Source: a virus
Length of the DNA: 24,784 nucleotides
Strand: one strand, 5' to 3'
IMG/VR virus record: IMGVR_UViG_3300006920_000231
Location: 1 to 24,784 of that record
The position numbers and the translations under genes are program-made. Under the pieces are notes generated by a model that saw nothing but the letters and a program-made list of their open reading frames with translations, was not told the origin of the DNA and ran no database searches. Shown in pieces: positions 10,001 through 16,357 of this stretch; within the stretch, counting starts at the first letter, position 1, and each line of letters opens with the position of its first letter.

Positions 10001-12012
10001 ATCATACATCGTGGTCTTGGAAAAACAGAGGTACTCCAGCATCAACATCTGTATATAATTTAACTAAAAATTTAGACGAAACATTTGAACAACACAATAT
10101 TCCTGAACTTGCTGAAGCCAATAAACAATACACTGAATTTAAACAAGATTGGCATGAATCTTTTATCGGTAAAAAATTATTAAGAGAAATAGAAGAACTA
10201 GATACATCATCTACTATTGATGTAGCAAATACTGAAGATTTATTAATACCTTTTATAAAAGCAAAAAATTCTAAAACGTCTAAAGAATTATTAAATAAGT
10301 TATTTGGTAAATATACAGATGAAAATAATAACATTATAAATAGAACCGATTTAGAAGCTAAAATAGCTCAAGACTTAGACGATACGTTTATGGATCAAGT
10401 TGTATCTAATAATCTACTAAGTGGTAAAAGCACAGAAAATAGTTTAAAAAAGATACAAGATTTAAGGGCAAACAACCTAATAAGCGAAAAGAATTTTAAA
10501 CTAGCAGAAAAATATATAGATTTACATAGAGATATATCTAAATATTCTGTTGATGCCAGTTTAGAAAAAGCTAAAAGAAATATAGATAGTAGTCTTAAAA
10601 GAGTTACAGACGATCAAATGAACACCATAAAAAAATCTATTGGTGCTGAAGTTGAAAAGATAAAAGATTCAGATAGTCTTATTGAATTTTTAATTCCTAG
10701 AAGCGGTGCAAGTACGTATGCAAGAGAAGCTGTGTCTGTTACAGGTGAAAGCAGAGCATTACAAAAAGAATTAGAAGAAGTAGCTGAAAAAAACATTGAG
10801 TATATAAGACAGTTTGGTGTTAAGTCTGACATAACACTACAAGATATTACAAAAAGTTTTGAAGATACTTTTGAAACTAAAAATTTAGAAATGATAACAG
10901 GAAACAGATTTGATGTTTTTATGAAAGAAGTTTACGGCATTCCAAAAGGAAGTAGGATTGACGATTTAGATAATCTTTCAGACAGTAAGAAAAATTCTTT
11001 AAAAACACAAGTAAAAGATTTAAGAGATATTATTGTTAGTACTATAATTAGACGTTCTACTGAAATAGAAAGCACAAGAAAAGCTAATTTAGATTTAGTT
11101 AAGCAAGAAAGAACAACATCAATGAAACTTGCTGACAATCTTAGTAAAAATTTATTAAACGAAGGAGCTTTAAAGGGACCTTCAGGTTTTGAGTTAAACA
11201 CAGATTTTAATATTGCTGAGTTAGGATCTAACTATAAAAATATAGAACAACAACTAAAACAGTTAGATAACATGTTAGGTTCGAATAGAGATACTTTTAC
11301 AGAAGATCTTCAAGTATTTTTTGATGCCCTTGTAGCTGTAAAGGGTAAAGTTCCTGACACGTTAGCTGATTCAGATCTGTCAAGCGTACCTAAAGGACTG
11401 ACGTATGCGGCAGCACTATCTAGGGTTTATTCTGGTATGAGGGGAGTAGTTAGTTGGAGATACCTTGCAACAGAACAAATAATACGGGAACAACAAAGAG
11501 CTAAACATTTAATGTTTCATAAAATTCTTAGTGATCCTGATTTTGTTAATGATTTATCTTTAATTGTAAATAAAAAAGACCTGCAAAGCAATAAAACATT
11601 TGTTAAAAAAGTTAAAGACATAATGCTTGGGCCATCTTTTGCAAGAGCAGTTGTGTATGATCCAGATAGTGAGGATCAAACAAAATACGATCCTACAGAC
11701 AATGAAATTGTAAATTATTTACGATCTTTCTTCGATCTTAGAGATATACAGGAAGACGGTATACCAGTTCCATTTACAGATATGGCAATACCTGTTCCGT
11801 TATTAAACGAGCCAAAAGCAATAACAGAAGGTGATTTAGAGTTTTCTGTTTTATCTGAATCACCTCTAGAATCTATAGAAGGGGTTCCTTTTGGTGGAGT
11901 AAGAACAACAAAAACTCCGTCAGTATTTGATAGTATTGATTTTAACAGTATTGACGATATAGAAGAAGGAAAAATAAAAAGTAAAGGTGTATTTGATGAT
12001 ATTCAATTTTAG
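7078..12012 (+). CDS. giant internal virion (ejection-type) protein, 1644 aa
   Basis: This is the largest gene, 4.9 kb. The N-terminal ~100 residues are acidic and low in complexity. A region at about 160-212 is membrane-like, with a glycine-rich block GTGEQLGRGLGGLLGFGEGM (193-212). Another hydrophobic stretch with AGAIAGTWDSYF lies near 430-442, followed by a further hydrophobic part to about 490. The rest is long charged helix with no lytic transglycosylase, peptidase or polymerase motif that I can find. The C-terminus is acidic and repeats F-D-S/D-I patterns (SVFDSIDFNSIDD, GVFDDIQF). Size, helices and hydrophobic patches fit a T7 gp16-like channel or ejection protein. The gene starts 12 bases after the previous stop, with AGGAT upstream. 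Confidence 0.7.
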   Translation: MGKNFTPFDKAIKETDAFKYISDLFAEDEEDKKKTSAKLDQLVKEEEDKNKILPENKFKDEMDSLQGITYFELPNGRLATNSSDPEDKKKIEELNTDSDIMSRVIARQEREEPVETQQSAGDLGDAILDLDVEKMLLGPSPLDTDKTVSTPERLIRKTSEEIGEMSTAVVAGGIKAAVMFPQLAQGVNKYILGTGEQLGRGLGGLLGFGEGMVDYDKLSMANTGSKNIAEAAEKFEKSAMISLGANDLNITNKILMYVTDFAVPLNAPKKLAKFYEIAGDVATDIRKSIKSYDKEGNLIESGFMTTPRSLPSLTELREIKELKNAPDAKKYAEINERILNDRAKLLNEGLENINSFDKGVGKGLQALKRAISGEKTRKSGMAASYQTIGGKTRLVSTPIIENIDTTVKGYEQRALQETMGKLMQGQSVISAGAIAGTWDSYFEGTEYQDLSYLMALTSVVANPTTTMKLLDVTMNAVFAGKLGLQNFKVPFVSFKQRNELGSEIDVPLTLPSLLDGMGRAVSNITAKEGKQINYMESTYAKRVRAMAMGVPFYKLFDVNSTTKREELNGLTDLEALTTFSKKEFKALEKFSDDVLKFLPKEYLDSYSLMVKKGTDLISKIQNSKYGDKTAEFNIALEQMVAGIRLNAFSGILNEAHKTKGVDLGSAGNILNLFRTQQQELQDQVGYIKSAMEQIVGGLGKTDKDFMELKIGADKIMAKLQSNVNNFKSSIEILSKESNSISGLQRSLDVRKLKNDPKDPDNSFNHSEKFGNADTRKEFGEGVFERVEGAYKQAEEVKTAKFDKLEARLEGTELNANDYIKGLEKLKNEDIQNFGSIENILKNPSKYRAFGRFSPKQETISYKNDIDQFIAFTRYKGLQDLNEESLLGKIDDIIDDYSIGLTLRTNNEFPHSKDNGSFDLAGTRANYEEYAESIGMAKEDYLRVLLSNMQNNRKPDFLDLFTHKANASDMHTIRKNHTSWSWKNRGTPASTSVYNLTKNLDETFEQHNIPELAEANKQYTEFKQDWHESFIGKKLLREIEELDTSSTIDVANTEDLLIPFIKAKNSKTSKELLNKLFGKYTDENNNIINRTDLEAKIAQDLDDTFMDQVVSNNLLSGKSTENSLKKIQDLRANNLISEKNFKLAEKYIDLHRDISKYSVDASLEKAKRNIDSSLKRVTDDQMNTIKKSIGAEVEKIKDSDSLIEFLIPRSGASTYAREAVSVTGESRALQKELEEVAEKNIEYIRQFGVKSDITLQDITKSFEDTFETKNLEMITGNRFDVFMKEVYGIPKGSRIDDLDNLSDSKKNSLKTQVKDLRDIIVSTIIRRSTEIESTRKANLDLVKQERTTSMKLADNLSKNLLNEGALKGPSGFELNTDFNIAELGSNYKNIEQQLKQLDNMLGSNRDTFTEDLQVFFDALVAVKGKVPDTLADSDLSSVPKGLTYAAALSRVYSGMRGVVSWRYLATEQIIREQQRAKHLMFHKILSDPDFVNDLSLIVNKKDLQSNKTFVKKVKDIMLGPSFARAVVYDPDSEDQTKYDPTDNEIVNYLRSFFDLRDIQEDGIPVPFTDMAIPVPLLNEPKAITEGDLEFSVLSESPLESIEGVPFGGVRTTKTPSVFDSIDFNSIDDIEEGKIKSKGVFDDIQF

Positions 12013-12021
12013 GAAAAACAC

Positions 12022-12435
12022 ATGATAGGAATACTTAGTTCACTACTACCAGTTGCAACTAAAATAATTGATAGGGTTGTACCTGATAAGAATGCTGCAC
12101 AAAAAGCAAAACTTTCTATGGAGAAAGAGTTAACAACTGCATTCAACAAAGCTAATCTCGCACAAATAGAAACAAATAAAATACAAGCTGCTCACCCTAG
12201 TATTTTTGTAAGTGGTGCTAGACCAGCTATTATGTGGATATGTGCTTTTGGATTAGGTTGGCAATTTGTGTTTCAACCAGTAGCTATATGGGGGATGGCT
12301 GTTGCAGGATTAGACTTAACACTTCCTATTATAGAAACAGAAGGTCTTATGTCGTTAACTCTTGCATTGTTAGGTTTAGGTGGGATGCGTAGCTTTGAAA
12401 AATCTAAAGGTGTCCAAAGGAATAACATGAAATGA
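12022..12435 (+). CDS. holin of the three-segment GTA type
   Basis: The 137-aa protein matches the family described as holin of three membrane segments for gene-transfer-agent release. It has an amphipathic N-terminus, a charged linker (20-57), then the motif GARPAIMWICAFGLGWQF (65-82) with a following hydrophobic segment. The C-terminal segment LLGLGGMRSFEKSKG (116-130) is the other family signature. Proteins of this family are proposed to permeabilise the inner membrane for particle release and are typical of alphaproteobacteria and their phages. No endolysin gene is recognisable beside it. The stop codon overlaps the next start as ATGA. A ribosome site AGGAAAA precedes the ATG. Confidence 0.85.
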   Translation: MIGILSSLLPVATKIIDRVVPDKNAAQKAKLSMEKELTTAFNKANLAQIETNKIQAAHPSIFVSGARPAIMWICAFGLGWQFVFQPVAIWGMAVAGLDLTLPIIETEGLMSLTLALLGLGGMRSFEKSKGVQRNNMK

Positions 12436-12800
12436 AAAATAAACCTTATCCAAAAGGAAGTGTTAGAGATCCAAAAATAATAAAAAGAGGTAAGGTAGGT
12501 AAAAAAACAAAATTTATAACAAAAGCAAACAGACCTGTATATGTGACTAAAAGCGGAGAAAATGTTTCTGAAAAGGGAGCTACAATACCTATTGCAGTTG
12601 ATACAACTACAGGAGAACAAGTTTGGCTTAACGCACCTAGTATTTATGAAGGATATAGTCACACAGAAGACGAAATTATAAACAGGTTTCAAAAAAATTT
12701 AATACCTAGAAATGAAATATCATTTCATGGCTCTGCAAAAAAAGGAAAAATTGCTTCTAAAAAAAGAAGTAGTTCTTTAAGAAATAACATGAGAAAATAG
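12432..12800 (+). CDS. small basic protein of unknown function downstream of the holin
   Basis: This 122-aa protein has Lys-rich ends and a more ordered centre. The core carries a GEQVWLNAPSIYEGY motif (about 62-76), then TEDEIINRF. A similar short pattern (N-x-P-S/T-I-x-x-G, followed by an acidic helix) occurs, as I recall it, near the ends of several phage proteins, but its function is not known to me. There is no signal peptide, membrane helix or catalytic signature, so endolysin is unlikely. It overlaps the holin stop by 4 bases (ATGA) and is the last gene of the rightward arm. Its TAG touches the stop codon of the opposing operon. Confidence 0.6.
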   Translation: MKNKPYPKGSVRDPKIIKRGKVGKKTKFITKANRPVYVTKSGENVSEKGATIPIAVDTTTGEQVWLNAPSIYEGYSHTEDEIINRFQKNLIPRNEISFHGSAKKGKIASKKRSSSLRNNMRK

Positions 12801-13043
12801 TTAAAGTAACTTGGCTATATCTTCTTGATACTTATCTGTTAGTTGCTTCAAACGTTTCATAAAACCATAAATAAGTTCTGTATTCTCGTACTCAGGTAAC
12901 TTAGAATCCATTGCTTTCTTAAACTCATCAGCGGTAACATGGTCATAAATTAATTCCAAGTTACCGTATTTTTTTAGATGTACACTAACACAAGATAATA
13001 CTATATCTTCTATACCTTTGTGTGTTTCTTTTTTTACATTCAT
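12801..13043 (-). CDS. 80-aa protein at the end of the replication operon
   Basis: The gene reads MNVKKETHKGIEDIVLSC and continues as a helical, charged protein rich in Lys, Glu and Leu. An open frame extends upstream to 13076, but the ATG at 13043 overlaps the RNR stop as ATGA, the coupling used throughout this genome, so that start is chosen. I do not recognise the family. It is the last gene of the leftward operon. Its stop codon (reverse complement of 12801-12803) abuts the stop of the opposing + strand gene. Confidence 0.6.
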   Translation of the reverse strand: MNVKKETHKGIEDIVLSCVSVHLKKYGNLELIYDHVTADEFKKAMDSKLPEYENTELIYGFMKRLKQLTDKYQEDIAKLL

Positions 13044-14956
13044 ATATCCACAACTTCGCACACTCCAGCACTGCAAGCAAGTTCTTGAGAAGCTTTAGTG
13101 TTGTCCTCTTCTTCGTATTCATCAAACTTTTTCCAATCAATAAACTCAGGCATTTCAGAGGATAGTTTCTTGTACTCTTCTTTCGTACTGTCTTGGTACG
13201 GTGCTTGCCTGTAACTGTGGTCAGAAAAAGGCAGGAAGCTGATGCCACTCAAACTGTCAAAATTAGAGTAGCACCAGTTCCCTACCTCAATCCATTCATG
13301 CTCTTTAACACTCACCGTAATAGAAGGTTTATGTTCACACCAATGGTCACTAAAACGTTTCCATACGTGTAGTTGCTCCAGAGCCTTCATATCAGTCCTA
13401 CATATTGCAGCTTCAGGTGATTTGAAAGGAAAGGAAAAAACCACCGTATTGCTAGGACTGTTAAAGTCAGGTTCATTTGGAATGCCTTGATCCATGAGGA
13501 AAGCTGATAACGGATCTTTAACATCCCCACGCACAGTTCTGACGTAGTACGGAGCGTGTCGAGCATGAATACCACTAGAAGCGTCAGTTAGCTGGCTGAC
13601 AGTTCCAGATGGTTTAACACAAGTTGTAGCCGTTGACTGAGGGATGCCAAGGAGACTCGACCACTTCTTGTTAGTTTCTACAACTGTATCGCGTAGTAGT
13701 TGTAGTGTCTTTTCGGCATTGGACGCATGTAACACAGCACAGTCCATTATGCCTGTCAAAGATACGCCAAGTAACCGTTCTTCTTCGGTATTGTTCTTCC
13801 AGCGTGTTCTAAGATATTTAAAATCTGTAAGTGTAGCTTGTATTGTACCAAGTATAGAAGCAAGTTCTGCTTTCTTACGTAAGGTTTGTAAGGTGTCGTT
13901 TGATCTACACACAACTTCAGACAGATTACAAAATTGATTGGGACGCAATATTATTTCACTGCAAGGGTTTGTTCCAAAGTCAGGATGCGCCTCTCTTCTC
14001 CCGTTACTGGTAGCTTTGTTCTGAGATGCTACTCTGTTAAATATACCACGTTCACCAGACTTGCTTTCATAAAGTGCAAGCCACTCCTTCATAAACGAAG
14101 CTGTGTCAGGAGTTTCCGTATATGCCACAGAGTTATTTGCCAAAGCTCTATGAGGATACATATGCCACCAATCGCCAGATTTAGCAGAACGCATACGATC
14201 ATCAGTAAGATTACTGAGAGACAAAAGAGCAGAACGCCTGACACCTCCAACAACCACGACTTCGCCAGTTTTACACACAATGTCGTGACATTCGATAGAA
14301 GAGAGCTTGCGTCCTTTAGCATTTTTAAACACTCCTATCGTAAAGTTAAACAGGTCTTTCAACGGTTCAGGACCTGATGCTCTACCGCCAAACGTTTTTA
14401 ATCTTTCTCCTGCAGATCTAACTTTAGAGTAGTCTAACTTAGGCACACGATTAGTATACAAGAAACCTATAAGATCTTTAAAGCTTCTAGCCCAACCTTC
14501 CTTAGAGTCAGCAACACTGATAACGTCTTCCGTATCTTCGAACGGTTGATCAGGTATTGTTGGTAGGTTGTTAATGTATTGTCTTTCTACAGAAAAACCT
14601 ACTCCTGTTCCGTTCATAAGAATATATAATATTTCGTCAAAAGACTTAGGGTTATCTATAGGAACATAAGAACAGTTGTAACCAGCTACGTTTTCTCTTT
14701 TTAATGCTGGACCTGCAGTCATAAGAGAACGCATTGAAGGCATTACCTCTAGACCTAGTATAGATTTCTTCAGTAGTTTTATTTGATCGTGATTGCTTAT
14801 GTCCTTGTCTGTTGTGTATTTAACATGTTCAATCATAAAGTCTAGAAACCTTGTTACTGTTTCGTTCCAAGTTTCCCTACGATTTTCTTCTTCAAGCCAT
14901 CTAGCATATCTGCTTTTGTGTATAAACTTTTGATAATCTGTTGGCAAATCAATCAT
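13040..14956 (-). CDS. class II (adenosylcobalamin-dependent) ribonucleotide reductase, monomeric type
   Basis: This 638-aa enzyme should reduce ribonucleotides to deoxyribonucleotides for phage DNA synthesis. It matches the monomeric, Lactobacillus leichmannii-like triphosphate reductase class. Visible are YNCSY with redox Cys95, the thiyl-radical loop GTNPCSEI with Asn330, Cys332 and Glu334, and the second redox cysteine Cys343 (QFCNLSE), exactly 11 residues after Cys332 as in that family. The C-terminal shuttle pair is Cys628-x4-Cys633 (ACSAGVCEVV), as expected for this class. No small-subunit (radical-generating) gene is nearby, consistent with B12 dependence. It is shorter than the ~740-aa bacterial enzyme. 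It overlaps the genes on both sides and lies downstream of a DUF3310 gene. Confidence 0.92.
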   Translation of the reverse strand: MIDLPTDYQKFIHKSRYARWLEEENRRETWNETVTRFLDFMIEHVKYTTDKDISNHDQIKLLKKSILGLEVMPSMRSLMTAGPALKRENVAGYNCSYVPIDNPKSFDEILYILMNGTGVGFSVERQYINNLPTIPDQPFEDTEDVISVADSKEGWARSFKDLIGFLYTNRVPKLDYSKVRSAGERLKTFGGRASGPEPLKDLFNFTIGVFKNAKGRKLSSIECHDIVCKTGEVVVVGGVRRSALLSLSNLTDDRMRSAKSGDWWHMYPHRALANNSVAYTETPDTASFMKEWLALYESKSGERGIFNRVASQNKATSNGRREAHPDFGTNPCSEIILRPNQFCNLSEVVCRSNDTLQTLRKKAELASILGTIQATLTDFKYLRTRWKNNTEEERLLGVSLTGIMDCAVLHASNAEKTLQLLRDTVVETNKKWSSLLGIPQSTATTCVKPSGTVSQLTDASSGIHARHAPYYVRTVRGDVKDPLSAFLMDQGIPNEPDFNSPSNTVVFSFPFKSPEAAICRTDMKALEQLHVWKRFSDHWCEHKPSITVSVKEHEWIEVGNWCYSNFDSLSGISFLPFSDHSYRQAPYQDSTKEEYKKLSSEMPEFIDWKKFDEYEEEDNTKASQELACSAGVCEVVDI

Positions 14957-15206
14957 CTACTTTTTCCTTTAACTTTTCTAAATACCATAACGCCTTACCT
15001 AAATCTTCTTTTGGGTTTCCCTTGTGTTTATATCTTATAACATACTTTAAAGCGTTTCCTTTTAAATAACCAAGAAACTCTATCTTAGTCATAGACATTT
15101 CTATCAGATCAATAGCCTCAACGTCAAGCATATTATAATGTGACGGGTTGTTTACTGGATCTTCGTCTTCTTTCTTTTTCTCAATCTTTGTTGCTTCCAC
15201 CATCAT
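14949..15206 (-). CDS. DUF3310 protein (T7 gp1.7-related nucleotide kinase family)
   Basis: The protein carries the DUF3310 signature: NPSHY near the N-terminus, then ID-x-I-E, and the strongly conserved helix YLKGNALKYVIRYKHKGN followed by EDLGKALWYLEKL. The T7 member gp1.7 is a nucleotide kinase, so a role in nucleotide supply beside RNR is reasonable, though many DUF3310 proteins are untested. A longer frame begins at a TTG (15218). The sequence GAGGATAAGG just upstream of two ATGs fits a ribosome site, so the ATG at 15206 (85 aa) is preferred; 15203 is nearly as good. It overlaps the RNR start by 8 bases. Confidence 0.8.
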   Translation of the reverse strand: MMVEATKIEKKKEDEDPVNNPSHYNMLDVEAIDLIEMSMTKIEFLGYLKGNALKYVIRYKHKGNPKEDLGKALWYLEKLKEKVDD

Positions 15207-15591
15207 CCTTATCCTCAAAAGAAAATGTTAAAGTTACGTTATCCTTTTCTTCTTCTTCGCTGTTATTTCTGTAACTATCTAGTGATACTACCTTTTGACT
15301 TTTTTCAATCTCTTCATTTTCATCCCTAATAGAAGCGATACCTATATCCATAACATGTTCTGTCTCTTTACTGATTAACTCCGTAAGACCCTTACCAAGT
15401 ATCTGACAAACGTTAGCTTCGCCATCTTCTCTATTAGTCGTTGTGTCCAAACAAAACATAGAAAAAACATTATCACCCATATCCTCATTAAGTTCCAAAA
15501 CCATATACACTCTGTTAGGCTTGAGAAGATCCTTCTCCGCTTCTAACATTTCGTGAAATTTATCTTCATCCATATCGGTCACTTTAGCCAT
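15181..15591 (-). CDS. acidic protein of unknown function
   Basis: This 136-aa product is very acidic. The first ~85 residues look like a small folded domain, with beta-like stretches such as NRVYMVLELNED and NVFSMFCLDTTTN. The C-terminal third is low-complexity and Glu/Asp-rich (NSEEEEKDN). I do not recognise the family. It overlaps endonuclease I upstream by 13 bases and the DUF3310 gene downstream. An acidic tail next to DNA enzymes could mimic DNA or bind a basic partner, but nothing shows this directly. Confidence 0.65.
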   Translation of the reverse strand: MAKVTDMDEDKFHEMLEAEKDLLKPNRVYMVLELNEDMGDNVFSMFCLDTTTNREDGEANVCQILGKGLTELISKETEHVMDIGIASIRDENEEIEKSQKVVSLDSYRNNSEEEEKDNVTLTFSFEDKDDGGSNKD

Positions 15592-15938
15592 GCTCTAGGT
15601 ATTTCTCCTTCGGCATATTTAAACCCATGTTTGTTACACCAATCACCATAATTGTTTTTCGATCCTTTGTAAAGCTTATTTTTACAATTTTGAAAAATAA
15701 AACGTATGTCAATGTCTGGATGTTGTTCCTTGATTAACAAATGTTTTGACCTATCTGGTGATGTGAATAAACCCTTAGTTTCTATAAATATGCCATAGTC
15801 CTGTAAATAGAAGTCTGGGTTGTATGTTCTTATTTTAGGTACGTATTGTATTTTAGTTTTTTCATACTCGTACTTAATCTTATTGTCTCTAAGAAACCTA
15901 GCAAAGTTACTTTCAAAGTTTGATCTAAATCTGTTCAA
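15579..15938 (-). CDS. T7-type endonuclease I (Holliday junction resolvase)
   Basis: The 119-aa protein aligns well with T7 gp3, the endonuclease that resolves branched DNA and helps degrade host DNA. The matching blocks are FRSNFES, TYNPDFYL, IFIETKGL, KHLLIKEQHPDIDIRFIF and KLYKGSKNNYGDWCNKHG. The four catalytic positions of T7 (Glu20, Asp55, Glu65, Lys67) correspond here to Glu9, Asp42, Glu53 and Lys55. The Asp-Glu spacing is one residue longer than in T7. The start appears to be TTG at 15938, overlapping the upstream stop as TTGA, with AGGA upstream. No ATG exists in frame before the catalytic core. The T7 basic C-terminal tail is missing, making this shorter than the 149-aa T7 enzyme. 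Confidence 0.93.
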   Translation of the reverse strand: MNRFRSNFESNFARFLRDNKIKYEYEKTKIQYVPKIRTYNPDFYLQDYGIFIETKGLFTSPDRSKHLLIKEQHPDIDIRFIFQNCKNKLYKGSKNNYGDWCNKHGFKYAEGEIPRAWLK

Positions 15939-16357
15939 CGGTCTAATCCTAATGGTGTAGGACTATATCTAGCACTAAAACGTAGCATTGTAAAGTTTAA
16001 AAACTCAGATACTTTGTTGGAGTTTTCTCTTATCTTTTCAACACTGAACTCATCGTGATCAAAAGACTCTCTACACATTACGGCAACCACTGTAGGATTT
16101 AATGCTCGTACTACTTTGTCGTAAGATTTTGTAAATTCACTTTTAAATATTTCCATTTCAGAATCTTTCCAAAAAGAACCTACATCAGTACCGCCATGTT
16201 TTTTAAGTATTATTGGAAGAGAATTAGGAAGGTGTCTGAACCTGTCGTTAACATCAGGACTACCTACTTGTTTACGATGGTCAGCGTATATAAACAATAC
16301 GTTTTTATTTTCTATTAGATCAGCCGACATTAGTTTAAACATAGAAATTATTGGCAT
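15935..16357 (-). CDS. conserved phage protein with a degenerate GDN/NAxGIxTK-like motif
   Basis: The 140-aa protein has a core LFIYADHRKQVGS (about 21-33), then FRHLPNSLPIILKKHGG (about 40-56) and SFWKDSE (about 61-67). This order resembles a phage and bacterial family whose members read vFiFGDN...R..pNaiGIpTK..P...F.tD. Here the glycine of GDN is Ala and the Asn is His (ADH), and the TK motif is KK, so it is a divergent member if it is one. Its function is unknown to me. It is coupled to the primase-helicase by TAATG and to endonuclease I by a 4-base overlap, which suggests a role in DNA processing or replication. Confidence 0.55.
   Translation of the reverse strand: MPIISMFKLMSADLIENKNVLFIYADHRKQVGSPDVNDRFRHLPNSLPIILKKHGGTDVGSFWKDSEMEIFKSEFTKSYDKVVRALNPTVVAVMCRESFDHDEFSVEKIRENSNKVSEFLNFTMLRFSARYSPTPLGLDR

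Noticed and set aside
12754-12769. CTTCT/AGAAG hairpin near the end of the last rightward gene as a terminator.
   Set aside because: Only five weak pairs around an A-only loop inside coding sequence, with no U tract.
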